Positions 30,998 to 38,657 of a stretch of DNA of 64,000 bases are shown here, one piece after another. Each line of letters begins with the position of its first letter. Positions within the stretch are counted from its first letter, which is position 1. A model generated the notes under the pieces. It searched no databases. It was not told the origin of the DNA and saw nothing but the letters and a program-made list of their open reading frames with translations. Origin of the DNA: Nocardia sp. XZ_19_385 (GTDB lineage Bacteria > Actinomycetota > Actinomycetes > Mycobacteriales > Mycobacteriaceae); contig NZ_JACVEE010000004.1 in assembly GCF_015355755.1 (NCBI RefSeq), forward strand, positions 62,001 through 126,000, given 5' to 3'. A program made the translations under genes and the position numbers.

Positions 30998-31063
30998 CAA
31001 GATCACCAGGCATCAGTGGCGGCGTCGGCCGAGAGCTCCCGCCGCTGGTGCCTGTTGATCTTG
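30998..31063. repeat. Palindromic repeat copy 2
   Basis: Same 66-bp element, preceded by GTGGTGCTGTGGAAATT, a flank also found before copy 3 and, altered, before copy 4. Confidence 0.85.
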
Positions 31064-31131
31064 GTTGACCGCCGTCCTTCCGTCAGGAAACCCGGGGCGT
31101 GCACTCCCGCGATGGTGGTGCTGTGGAAATT

Positions 31132-31197
31132 CAAGATCACCAGGCATCAGCGGCGGCATCGGCCGAGAGCTCCCGCCGCTGGTGCCTGATGATCTTG
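31132..31197. repeat. Palindromic repeat copy 3
   Basis: Same 66-bp element with the same upstream flank as copy 2. Confidence 0.85.
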
Positions 31198-31266
31198 GTC
31201 GACGGCCCTCCTTTCGTCAGGGAACCGAAGGCGTGCAACCCCTGTGACGGTGGTGCTGTGGGAGTT

Positions 31267-31333
31267 CAAGATCATCAGGCACTGATGGCGGCATTGGCCG
31301 AGAGGCTCCCGCCATCAGTGCCTGATGATCTTG
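31267..31333. repeat. Palindromic repeat copy 4
   Basis: A 67-bp version, one G longer in the loop. Its arms pair better than those of copy 1 (ATCATCAGGCACTGATGGCGG faces its near-exact complement). Confidence 0.85.
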
Positions 31334-31481
31334 GCGGCGGAGTGTCGGGAGACCTTGAGGGCGCGTGACCTGGTGTGGTGCGGTGTTTGTTCAAGGCTTT
31401 ACGTGGTGGCGGGAGTATCGGGAAGGGTTGGCGTGGGCTGGACCGGCGTCCGGCACCGTTGATGTAGTGCCAGGGCATATT

Positions 31482-31547
31482 CAAGATCACCAGGCCCTGG
31501 TGGCGGCATAGGTCGAGAGCGTCCGCCACCAGTGCCTGATGATCTTG
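31482..31547. repeat. Palindromic repeat copy 5
   Basis: A 66-bp version after an unrelated 148-bp spacer; more diverged in the inner arms (CCAGGCCCTGGTGGCGG). The right arm overlaps the possible start of the small zinc-ribbon ORF. Confidence 0.8.
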
Positions 31548-31553
31548 GTAATT

Positions 31554-31766
31554 GTGAGATGCCCGCAATGTGCGGTTCGGCTGGGCTGGCACACCGTTGC
31601 ACTGGATGCCCGCCGAACCTATTGCCTCATATGTCAGGAGCACTACACGCTGCCCAGCGCATGGGATTTCGCTGACGAACGCCTCGTACTGCTGGGCGCG
31701 GTCGACGACCCGGACAGGGTCACGCTGTGGCTCAGCGACTGGGCGCCGGTGCCTGCGATGGTGTGA
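31554..31766 (+). CDS. Possible small zinc-ribbon protein
   Basis: A 70-codon frame from a GTG (an ATG 15 bp earlier lies in repeat copy 5). It encodes RCPQCAVRLG near the start and TYCLICQEHYTL in the middle, two CxxC pairs spaced like a zinc ribbon, then an acidic-hydrophobic tail ending DWAPVPAMV. No ribosome site is evident. The cysteine spacing argues for a real protein; the weak start, short length and less GC-biased codons argue against. I do not recognise the family. It could also be a remnant. Confidence 0.4.
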   Translation: MRCPQCAVRLGWHTVALDARRTYCLICQEHYTLPSAWDFADERLVLLGAVDDPDRVTLWLSDWAPVPAMV

Positions 31767-31856
31767 CCTTGCGGCGGTGGGGCTTGAAGGCCGCCAGCGT
31801 CAGGGGCGGGAGTGAGTGTCCCGTCGCTAGTGCCTGTTGATATTTGCTGCTGGCTG

Positions 31857-32168
31857 TCAGGAGACGCCGAGGGCGCGCAGTCCTGCGGTGGTTGCGGCTG
31901 CGGCGAGGATTACCAGGAGGAGTGGGCAGCGGCGCCAGGCGAGTATGCCGGCGACGAGGACGCCTGCGGGGAGGGCGGTGCTGAGGTGGCCTTCCGTGAA
32001 GGGGAGGGTCTCGATGGCGACCAGTGCGGCGAGGAGGACCGTTGCCCCGACTTCGAGGAGTCGCTTTGCGCGGGCGGGGAATTGGATCCGGCTGCGCAGG
32101 GCAGGACCGGCCCAGCGGAAGGCGTAAGTGCCGAGGGCGAGGGCGATGATTCCGGCGGCCAGCATCAT
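31857..32168 (-). CDS. azlD: AzlD-type branched-chain amino acid export subunit
   Basis: A 103-residue membrane protein with three to four hydrophobic segments, matching the small AzlD subunit: MLAAGIIALALGTYAFRWAGPAL at the start and ALPAGVLVAGILAWRR in the middle. With AzlC it exports branched-chain amino acids or analogues such as azaleucine. The ATG at 32168 overlaps the azlC stop by 4 bp (ATGA), so the pair is translationally coupled. Its last 45 bases resemble the spacers of the palindrome array just beyond. Confidence 0.85.
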   Translation of the reverse strand: MMLAAGIIALALGTYAFRWAGPALRSRIQFPARAKRLLEVGATVLLAALVAIETLPFTEGHLSTALPAGVLVAGILAWRRCPLLLVILAAAATTAGLRALGVS

Positions 32169-33040
32169 CTTGTCGCTCCCGAAAGCTGTTTCGGCGCAGA
32201 GTCCCTTGCGGGCTCGCAGCATGGCGCCGCGGCCTCCAGTGCAGTACCGGTCTCGTCAGCGGGTTCCGCTGCTGCGCAGGTCTTGTCTGCGCGATCGTTC
32301 GCCACCGCAGTGGCCGCGAGCCGGGCCCGGTCCCTGCCGCCGTTACTTTCGGCCTCATCTTTGTCCGCACCCCGCGTCTGGAATGCCGCCCACAGCACAC
32401 CCGAAAGCGCCACCAGCACGGGCATTCCCGCGGGCAGGAACGGCGCGGTCACCATTGCGATCGCGACACCCACGCACACCGACCCCAAGGTTGTCCGGTC
32501 GCGTAGCGCGGGCACCACCAGCGCCAGCAGGACCGCAGGGAAGACCGCATCGAGCCCGAGCGCCGACGTATCGGGCACCACGGAGCCGATCAGAGCGCCC
32601 ATCACCGCACCGCCGGGCCAGGCCAGCAGCACGCCGAGCCCGCACACCCAGTAGACGACCCGCTTGCGTGCCGTGTCGGACTCGGCCAGCGCCATCGCGA
32701 CGGATTCGTCGTTCATCACGTGCACGCCGAGCGCGCGCCGCCAGCCCGTGCCGACCACGTCATCGGGCACCGACAGCCCGTACGGGAGATGGCGCGCGTT
32801 GACGACCAGCCCGGCCAGCACGGCCGCGATCGGGCTCCCGCCACCGGCGATGATGCCGATGAACAGGAACTCCGCGCCGCCCGCGAGCACGGCGAAGCTC
32901 AGCACCACCGGCAGCCAGATCGGGAAACCCGAGCTGATCGCGGTGGCGCCGTAGGTCAATCCGATGACCCAGACCGCTAACAGGACGGCCGCGATACCGG
33001 AGGCCGTGTCCCGGCCGAGTGTTCGCCATATCGAACGCAT
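32165..33040 (-). CDS. azlC: AzlC-type branched-chain amino acid exporter, with extra C-terminal tail
   Basis: A 291-residue membrane protein. The first 230 residues are AzlC, with GGAEFLFIGIIAGGGSP, NARHLPYGLS and VHVMNDESVAMAL in the expected places and about six hydrophobic segments. Residues from about 228 on (TRGADKDEAESNGG to the end) are polar, charged and cysteine-bearing, unlike usual AzlC proteins of about 240 residues, and look disordered. A frameshift joining a longer tail is possible, but the tail ends exactly with the azlD overlap. It is divergent from an XRE-cupin regulator. Confidence 0.87.
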   Translation of the reverse strand: MRSIWRTLGRDTASGIAAVLLAVWVIGLTYGATAISSGFPIWLPVVLSFAVLAGGAEFLFIGIIAGGGSPIAAVLAGLVVNARHLPYGLSVPDDVVGTGWRRALGVHVMNDESVAMALAESDTARKRVVYWVCGLGVLLAWPGGAVMGALIGSVVPDTSALGLDAVFPAVLLALVVPALRDRTTLGSVCVGVAIAMVTAPFLPAGMPVLVALSGVLWAAFQTRGADKDEAESNGGRDRARLAATAVANDRADKTCAAAEPADETGTALEAAAPCCEPARDSAPKQLSGATR

Positions 33041-33053
33041 GTTGTTTATGGTG

Positions 33054-33071
33054 AACGCTAGCCCCCGCGTT
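33054..33071. promoter_or_regulatory. Candidate operator between azlC and its regulator
   Basis: AACGC (33054-33058) and GCGTT (33067-33071) form an inverted repeat 14 bp upstream of azlC, in the 150-bp region shared with the XRE gene. Confidence 0.35.
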
Positions 33072-33190
33072 AGTCAACACGGCTCCGCGCGCCGACTCCG
33101 AATCCGGGCGTTTCCCGCACCCAGGAGACGGCAGCTTGCGGCGCGGACCGGATGGGTAAACTCAGCGTTCCGACAGGAACGGGAGCTGGG

Positions 33191-33763
33191 ATGGTGCAGG
33201 ACGAACCGATGACGGCGTCACCACAGGCGGTGATCGCCGAGTCGCTGCGCCGGGAGCGCGCCCGCGCCGGGCTCTCGCTCACCGAGGTGGCGAACCGCGC
33301 GGGCATCGCGAAATCCACACTGTCGCAACTGGAATCGGGCAGCGGCAACCCGAGCATCGAAACCCTGTGGGCCCTGTGTGTGGCCCTGAACATGCCGTTC
33401 TCTCGGCTGCTCGACCCGCCCCGCCCCAACGTGCACGTCATCCGCGCGGGGGAGGGCCCGCGGCTGGCCGCCGAGCACGCCGACTACAGCGCGACCCTGC
33501 TCGCGGTCAGCCCGCCGAACAGCCGGCGCGACCTGTTCCGGATCACCGCCGAACCAGGCCACGCCCGCGTCTCCGATCCGCACATGCCCGGCTGCACCGA
33601 GCACGTTCTGCTCGCCAGCGGACGCGCACTCGTCGGCCCGGTCGACGCACCCGTGGAACTCGGTCCGGGCGACTACATCTGCTACCCGGGCGACGCCGCG
33701 CACGTCTTCGAGGCTCTCGAAGCGGGCACCTGGGCGACCCTCGTCAACGAGTACACGTCGTAG
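33191..33763 (+). CDS. XRE-cupin transcriptional regulator of azlCD
   Basis: A 190-residue regulator. Residues 10-65 form an XRE helix-turn-helix (LRRERARAGLSLTEVANRAGIAKSTLSQLESGSGNPSIETLW), and residues 75-190 a cupin barrel (GDYICYPGDAAHVFEALEAG) that would bind the effector. GGGAG precedes the ATG at 33191; an in-frame start 39 bp earlier is less likely. Being divergent from azlC, it most likely controls export of branched-chain amino acids; XRE-cupin proteins next to azlCD are a common pair. Confidence 0.9.
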   Translation: MVQDEPMTASPQAVIAESLRRERARAGLSLTEVANRAGIAKSTLSQLESGSGNPSIETLWALCVALNMPFSRLLDPPRPNVHVIRAGEGPRLAAEHADYSATLLAVSPPNSRRDLFRITAEPGHARVSDPHMPGCTEHVLLASGRALVGPVDAPVELGPGDYICYPGDAAHVFEALEAGTWATLVNEYTS

Positions 33764-33859
33764 CAGGCCTGCACCCCGTCGTTACCGACCGCGAGATTCG
33801 CGCTGGCGGGGCGCTCGTCCATCATCGTCATCCTGCGCGGCGAAGGATCTCGGCCCGAA

Positions 33860-34570
33860 CTAGGCGGCCCCTTCACCCAGGTATTGCAACCACACCGGGT
33901 CCAACTCGGTCGAGGTAGACAGCAACCGCCAATGCGGCCCCTTCGGGGAGACCAGCGGATGCCGCAGGGTCCACCCGAGTTCGCTCAGCATTTTGTCGGC
34001 CTTGCGATGGTTGCAGGGCGCACAGCTGGCGACGCAGTTCTCCCAGGAATGCTCGCCGCCGCGGCTGCGCGGAATGACGTGATCGATGGTCTCGGCTTTC
34101 GCGCCGCAGTACCCGCAGCGATACCGGTCGCGATGCATGAGCGCGGCTCTGGTCATCGGCACGCGGGCGCGATAGGGGACGTGTACGTAGTTGCGCAGCC
34201 GGATCACCGAGGGCACCGCGACCGCGGACTCGGCGGAATGCACGACCGGACCTTCGGCACTGTGGTGCACGGCATCGGCTTTGTCGCAAATGAGCAGGAC
34301 GACCGCGCGGCGCGCGGACAGAGCGGTGAGCGGCTCGTAGGTGGCGTTGAGAAGCAACACCCGGCGCTTCAACCAGTTGACGGCCTCGGTGGGAACCGCG
34401 GTGAGGTGGTGGCCGTGATGAACCTCACCGGGACGATAGGTGGTAGTACCCGGATGGTGATCGGACAAGATGTGCAGCGGAGTGGCCCCCGACCCACGAT
34501 TGTGGACGTCGGCGGGCTGGAGTTGTCGGTGCGTCCGGGCCTCGTGTGGGCGGCCGTGCCGTTGTTTCAT
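33860..34570 (-). CDS. HNH endonuclease, Rv2469c-like
   Basis: A 236-residue protein with an HNH nuclease domain at residues 145-205: CGYCGAKAETIDHVIPRSRGG then CAPCNHRKADKM, giving four zinc cysteines, the DHV histidine and the asparagine/histidine pair. The segment before it (VNWLKRRVLLLNATYEPLTAL) is characteristic of this actinobacterial family. The first 60 residues are histidine-rich and poorly conserved, so the true start may lie further in; the ATG at 34570 has GGGG upstream. It is divergent from glbO as in mycobacteria. The function is unknown; it is not linked to a restriction methylase here. Confidence 0.85.
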   Translation of the reverse strand: MKQRHGRPHEARTHRQLQPADVHNRGSGATPLHILSDHHPGTTTYRPGEVHHGHHLTAVPTEAVNWLKRRVLLLNATYEPLTALSARRAVVLLICDKADAVHHSAEGPVVHSAESAVAVPSVIRLRNYVHVPYRARVPMTRAALMHRDRYRCGYCGAKAETIDHVIPRSRGGEHSWENCVASCAPCNHRKADKMLSELGWTLRHPLVSPKGPHWRLLSTSTELDPVWLQYLGEGAA

Positions 34571-34811
34571 GTGCGGACCCCGTTCTCGGGAAGGCCGACC
34601 GCGTCGGCTTCAAGATCATGTGGTAGTCGGCAGAGACTGACCCCAATATGACCATGGAAACCGGCCGATTGCACGGTGATTTCGCACAATGTTGGGTTAA
34701 CTGCCGCTGAAGTGCTGCCGTGCCGCTATCCGGGGAGGTCCGCGGGTGCGCGCACTGTCGTGGCGGCGGGCACAATGGACTGCGGCGAACATTGGGAAGC
34801 GAGAGGATCTG

Positions 34812-35216
34812 ATGAGTTCCGGAGAACAAGCAGCCACGTCGTTCTACGCGGCGGTCGGCGGGGAGCCGACCTTCCACCGCATCATCGCGGCGTTCTACCG
34901 CGAGGTCGCCGCCGACGAGGTCCTGCGCCCGCTCTACCCGGAAGAAGACCTCGGCCCCGCCGAGCGCCGCCTGCGCATGTTCCTGGAGCAGTACTGGGGC
35001 GGCCCGCGCACCTACTCCGACGAACGTGGGCATCCGCGTCTGCGCATGCGGCACATGCCGTTCAAGATCGGCCCGGTGGAACGTGACGCCTGGCTGCGCT
35101 GCATGCGCATCGGCGTCGCCGAAATCGAGCCGGAGATCCTGGACGACGCGCACCGCAAGCAGTTGCTCGATTACCTGGAGATGGCTGCGAATTCGCTGAT
35201 CAACAGCGAGTGGTAA
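34812..35216 (+). CDS. glbO: Group II truncated haemoglobin GlbO (HbO)
   Basis: A 134-residue haem protein of the truncated haemoglobin group II. Residues line up with M. tuberculosis HbO: Tyr29 (B10), Tyr42 (CD1), proximal His81 (F8, in RMRHMPF) and Trp94 (G8, in DAWLRC). The block [22 protein letters not shown] is near-identical across the family. HbO binds oxygen tightly and is linked to oxygen delivery or radical detoxification at the membrane. GAGAGGA precedes the ATG at 34812. The alpha-glucosidase follows by 41 bp. Confidence 0.95.
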   Translation: MSSGEQAATSFYAAVGGEPTFHRIIAAFYREVAADEVLRPLYPEEDLGPAERRLRMFLEQYWGGPRTYSDERGHPRLRMRHMPFKIGPVERDAWLRCMRIGVAEIEPEILDDAHRKQLLDYLEMAANSLINSEW

Positions 35217-35257
35217 CCCGCCGCGCCTGAACGCGTTTGTCATAGACATTTGGCACC

Positions 35258-36856
35258 ATGGCTGGTGTGACTGACACACCGGTGGAACGTAGAGCCCAGC
35301 CGTGGTGGTGCGCAGCCGTGTTCTACCAGGTGTACCCGCGCTCTTTCGCGGATGCCGACGGTGACGGCGTCGGCGACCTATCCGGGGTCCGCGAGAAACT
35401 CGGCTACCTGGAACTCCTCGGCGTCGACGCGCTGTGGATCTGCCCGGTGATGCGCTCACCCATGGCCGACGGCGGCTACGACGTCTCCGATCCGCGCGAT
35501 ATCGATCCGCTCTTCGGCGGTATGGCCGCGATGGACGCCCTGCTCGCGGAGGCCCGTGCCCGCCGGATCAAGGTCACCATGGACCTGGTGCCCAATCACA
35601 CCAGCAGTGAACATCCTTGGTTCACCGCCGCTTTGGCGGCCGCACCGGGCAGCCCGGAACGCAACCGCTACATCTTCCGGGACGGCCGCGGGCCCGAGGG
35701 CGCTGAGCCGCCCAACAATTGGCCGAGCATCTTCGGCGGCCCGGCCTGGACCCGCGTGACGGAAGCCGACGGCAGACCCGGCCAGTGGTACCTGCATATC
35801 TTCGCGCCCGAACAACCCGACCTGAACTGGGAAAACCCGGAGGTCGCCGAGGATTTCGAGCAGACCCTGCGGTTCTGGCTGGATCGAGGTGTGGACGGTT
35901 TCCGCATCGACGTCGCGCACGGGATGGCCAAACCCGAAGGCCTGCCGGACATGCCCGAGCTCGACACCTCGAGATTGCTGGCCCATGACGCCAACGATCC
36001 GCGGTTCAACAATCCCGGCGTGCACGAAATCCACCGCAAGATCCGCAAGGTGCTCGACGAATACCCGCACGCGGTGGCCATCGGCGAGGTGTGGGTGGAC
36101 GACAACACCCGTTTCGGTGAATACGTGCGCCCTGACGAACTGCACCTGGCCTTCAACTTCCGGCTCGCCGAGACCCGGTTCGAAGCCGACGCGGTCCGGG
36201 ACGCGATCGAGAATTCCCTCGCGGCTGTCGAGCCCGTAGGCGCGCCGCCCACTTGGACCCTGTCCAATCACGACATCGAACGCGAGGTCACCCGGTATGG
36301 CGGTGGCGCCGTGGGAGGGGCGCGGGCCCGGGCGATGATCCTGGTCGAATTGGCCCTGCCCGGCGCGGTTTTCATCTACAACGGCGCCGAACTGGGACTG
36401 CCGAATGTCGACGATCTGCCCGACGAGGCGCTGCGCGACCCGATGTGGGAACGCTCCGGGCATACCGAGCGCGGTCGCGACGGCTGCCGGGTACCGATGC
36501 CGTGGGAGGGCGCCGCGCCGCCGTTCGGCTTCACCACCGGCGAGCCGTGGCTGCCGATGCCGCCGGAGTGGGCGGCGCTGACCCCGGAGAAGCAGCTCGA
36601 GGATCTGGGTTCGACCGTGTCGCTGTATCGGATGGCGATCGAATTGCGCGGTATGCGGAAGGAATTCGCGGGCTCGGAACTCGAGTGGTTCAGCAGCCCG
36701 CCCGGCTGCCTGCAGTTCCGGCGCCCGGGCGGCCTGATCTGTGTCCTCAACACCTCCCCGGACCCGATCCCGCTGCCAGCGGGGGAGTTCCTGCTGGCGA
36801 GTGTGCCGCTGGAGCTCGGGCACCTGCCCACGAACGCCGCCGCCTGGCTCGTGTAG
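35258..36856 (+). CDS. aglA: GH13 alpha-glucosidase (oligo-1,6-glucosidase type), AglA-like
   Basis: A 532-residue glycoside hydrolase 13 enzyme. The conserved regions are present: DLVPNHTSS (region I), GVDGFRIDVAHGMAK (II, with the nucleophile Asp), GEVWVDD (III, acid/base Glu) and LSNHDIE (IV). The opening WWCAAVFYQVYPRSFADADGDGVGDL is typical of oligo-1,6-glucosidase and alpha-glucosidase, so it probably splits isomaltose, maltose or trehalose-related glucosides in the cytoplasm. No signal peptide is seen. The start is the ATG at 35258, 41 bp after glbO, the same neighbour as in mycobacteria. Confidence 0.93.
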   Translation: MAGVTDTPVERRAQPWWCAAVFYQVYPRSFADADGDGVGDLSGVREKLGYLELLGVDALWICPVMRSPMADGGYDVSDPRDIDPLFGGMAAMDALLAEARARRIKVTMDLVPNHTSSEHPWFTAALAAAPGSPERNRYIFRDGRGPEGAEPPNNWPSIFGGPAWTRVTEADGRPGQWYLHIFAPEQPDLNWENPEVAEDFEQTLRFWLDRGVDGFRIDVAHGMAKPEGLPDMPELDTSRLLAHDANDPRFNNPGVHEIHRKIRKVLDEYPHAVAIGEVWVDDNTRFGEYVRPDELHLAFNFRLAETRFEADAVRDAIENSLAAVEPVGAPPTWTLSNHDIEREVTRYGGGAVGGARARAMILVELALPGAVFIYNGAELGLPNVDDLPDEALRDPMWERSGHTERGRDGCRVPMPWEGAAPPFGFTTGEPWLPMPPEWAALTPEKQLEDLGSTVSLYRMAIELRGMRKEFAGSELEWFSSPPGCLQFRRPGGLICVLNTSPDPIPLPAGEFLLASVPLELGHLPTNAAAWLV

Positions 36857-36924
36857 TTCGACACGATCGCATAACCCCGAGGTGGTAGCTGAACTACTAC
36901 ACGCCATCGGATACCGTTGCCCTC

Positions 36925-37197
36925 GTGAGCATTCTCGAGACAGTGCTGATCTTCGTCGGCATTCCGCTGGTGATCTACGCCGCGATCGCTGGATTGTCGT
37001 ATCTCGGTAAGCCACTCGCCGGTGAGAAGCCGGCCCACTTCGACCTCGGTCAGAAGTGGACGCAGCCGCCGGTGCTGTGGAGTGCCACCGACGAGGTGAC
37101 CGGGCACGGTCACCACACTGAGTCGCATGGCACCCATGCGGCCATCGAATCCACCGGTGTGGAGCTGATCGGAGGTCGGGCAAGTGGCAGGTTCTAA
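36925..37197 (+). CDS. ctaJ: Small membrane protein, probable aa3 cytochrome oxidase subunit CtaJ
   Basis: A 90-residue protein with one N-terminal membrane helix (TVLIFVGIPLVIYAAIAGLSYLG) and a polar tail with WTQPPVLWSATDEV, a His-rich stretch and a final GGRASGRF. This resembles the single-helix CtaJ accessory subunit described in the mycobacterial respiratory supercomplex, which also lies close to pepN and glbO; the match is from memory. TACCGT ends 7 bp before the GTG, suggesting a leaderless start. Its end overlaps the next gene by 14 bp. Confidence 0.7.
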   Translation: MSILETVLIFVGIPLVIYAAIAGLSYLGKPLAGEKPAHFDLGQKWTQPPVLWSATDEVTGHGHHTESHGTHAAIESTGVELIGGRASGRF

Positions 37198-37648
37198 GTG
37201 GCCCGCGGTGGTCGAGTCCGATCTACCGCACGGGTACGCCCTCACCAGCAGCGGACGCGTGTCCGGTGTGCACGAGGCGGGTGATGTTTTCTACGAGGCG
37301 CCGTTCAGCGATCATGAGCGGCTGCTGATGGACAACGTGCTCACCGAAGCCACCCGCGCCACCAAGGTCCGCTTCAGCGTCTACATCGGCGATCTCGGCG
37401 CCGACCCGGCAGCCGGTGCGGACGCGGTCTTCCCGTCGACCCCCGAAGCCGCGCGCTCGGTGCTCATCGCCGTCTCGCCCAATGACAACGCCATCGAGGT
37501 GCGCTCCGGCCACGAGGTCGCCGACCGCGCCAACGATCGCGTCTGCCAGCTCGGTGTGACCGCCGCCATGAGCTCGTTCCGCCAGGGCGAGCTGATCGAC
37601 GGCCTGGTCTCCGCGGTCCGCGTGATGGCCGCCGCCATCGGGCGGTAG
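37184..37648 (+). CDS. DUF5130-like protein (TPM-type fold), Rv2468c-like
   Basis: A 154-residue protein with the arrangement of a TPM-like domain: VRFSVYIGDLG near residue 65, VLIAVSPNDNAIEVRSGHEVADRANDRVC and a final hydrophobic helix LIDGLVSAVRVMAAAIG. I place it in the DUF5130 family, known only as a conserved mycobacterial-actinobacterial protein. It starts with GTG at 37184, inside the ctaJ-like gene, so the two are translationally coupled. This coupling, if conserved, suggests a link to the respiratory chain; that is inference. Confidence 0.75.
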   Translation: MAGSKWPAVVESDLPHGYALTSSGRVSGVHEAGDVFYEAPFSDHERLLMDNVLTEATRATKVRFSVYIGDLGADPAAGADAVFPSTPEAARSVLIAVSPNDNAIEVRSGHEVADRANDRVCQLGVTAAMSSFRQGELIDGLVSAVRVMAAAIGR

Positions 37649-37777
37649 ATTTCGAAGTTCCGCTTCCGGCGCGCGCACCCAGCAGGGTGGGCGCGCCGCT
37701 CGCGTTGCCCGGGAAATATTGGCGTGCGGCACTTTTGGGGCTTGCATGGTGTTCGATTTTCCGGGCACCGTGGGGGC

Positions 37778-38578
37778 ATGAAGATTCTTGTCACGGCTGC
37801 CACTGGCAACATCGGGCGCAAGGTCGTCGATCATCTACTCGCGGCGGGCGCCGAGGACGTGCGGGCGCTGTCCAACCATCCGGAGCGGGCCGCGTTCCCG
37901 GCCGAGGTCGAGGTAGCCCGCGGCTATCTGGGCAAGGTGTCCTCGCTCGCCGGCGCATTCGAGGGCGTGGACCGCATGTACCTCGCTCCGGTGCTGGAGA
38001 CCGTCGACGAGGTCGTCGCGCTGGCGCGCAAGGCCGGCGTCCGCCATATCGTCGACCTGTCCGGTGATGCGAGCACCGACTGGCAGCCGATCGCGCGGGC
38101 GGTCGAGCAGTCCGGGCTCGATTGGACCCACCTGTATGCCGGTGAGTTCAGCGAGAACGCGACCATCTGGTGCGATCAGATCCGGGCTTCCGACGAAGTG
38201 CGCGATCCGTTTCCCGAGGCCGCGAATGCGCCGATCACCATGGACGACATCGCTCGCGTCGCGGCGAAGGTGCTGCTGTCCGACGGGCATGTCGGCAAGA
38301 CCTACGACCTCACCGGACCCGAGACCCTCACTCGCGCCGAGAAGATCCACCAGATCGGCGTGGCGATCGGCCGAGATCTCACCACCGTGAAAGTCGCGCG
38401 CGACGAAGCGATCCGGATTCTGGAACCGGCGATGGGCGAGTACGCCGAGTGGTACGTCGACGGCATCGCAAGCATGGTCGAACACCCACAGCAGGCCACC
38501 ACAACGGTCGCGGACCTCACCGGCTCGGCCACCACCTTCGCGCAGTGGGCAACGGTCAACGCCGACCAATTCCGCTGA
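37778..38578 (+). CDS. NmrA-like NAD(P)-binding reductase
   Basis: A 266-residue atypical short-chain dehydrogenase. It begins KILVTAATGNIGRKVVDHLL, an NAD(P)-binding glycine motif, and has GVDRMYLAPV, HIVDLSGDAS and a C-terminal segment for substrate binding, as in NmrA and quinone-reductase-2-like proteins. The Tyr-xxx-Lys pair of classical members is missing. GGGGG precedes the ATG at 37778. Neighbours give no hint of its substrate. A hairpin terminator follows. Confidence 0.85.
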   Translation: MKILVTAATGNIGRKVVDHLLAAGAEDVRALSNHPERAAFPAEVEVARGYLGKVSSLAGAFEGVDRMYLAPVLETVDEVVALARKAGVRHIVDLSGDASTDWQPIARAVEQSGLDWTHLYAGEFSENATIWCDQIRASDEVRDPFPEAANAPITMDDIARVAAKVLLSDGHVGKTYDLTGPETLTRAEKIHQIGVAIGRDLTTVKVARDEAIRILEPAMGEYAEWYVDGIASMVEHPQQATTTVADLTGSATTFAQWATVNADQFR

Positions 38579-38615
38579 AACGCGCGTCGGTCCGCGGCCG
38601 GATCGTGTTCTAGGC

Positions 38616-38647
38616 AAGTGGCCCGTATCCGGAGATACGGGCCACTT
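38616..38647. terminator. Bidirectional terminator between the NmrA-like gene and pepN
   Basis: Perfect 14-bp arms AAGTGGCCCGTATC and its complement around a CGGA loop lie between the two convergent stops, 38 and 11 bp away. Confidence 0.85.
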
Positions 38648-38657
38648 CCACGCATTC

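Larger units (their letters stand above)
30864..31547. repeat. Array of five 66-bp palindromes with a 134-bp repeat period
   Basis: Five copies of a 66-67 bp imperfect palindrome lie at 30864-30929, 30998-31063, 31132-31197, 31267-31333 and 31482-31547. Each starts CAAGATCA, ends GATCTTG, has arms of about 25 bp and a loop containing CGGCC and GAGAGC. Copies 1-4 are spaced 134, 134 and 135 bp; copy 5 comes after 215 bp. The spacers after copies 1 and 2 differ by one base, so the unit has been tandemly duplicated recently; spacer 3 is more diverged. Each spacer has a GTCAGG followed by a G-rich stretch resembling the 3' end of azlD (31856 onwards). A degenerate sixth right arm is at 31823-31846. 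Confidence 0.9.

Noticed and set aside
30309..31368. Plus-strand frames reading through the palindrome array
   Set aside because: They repeat the same short peptide because of the DNA repeats; no start site or domain.
30864..31547. CRISPR array
   Set aside because: Repeats are 66-bp palindromes with 68-148 bp spacers that resemble each other, and there are no cas genes or leader. A tandem duplication explains them better.
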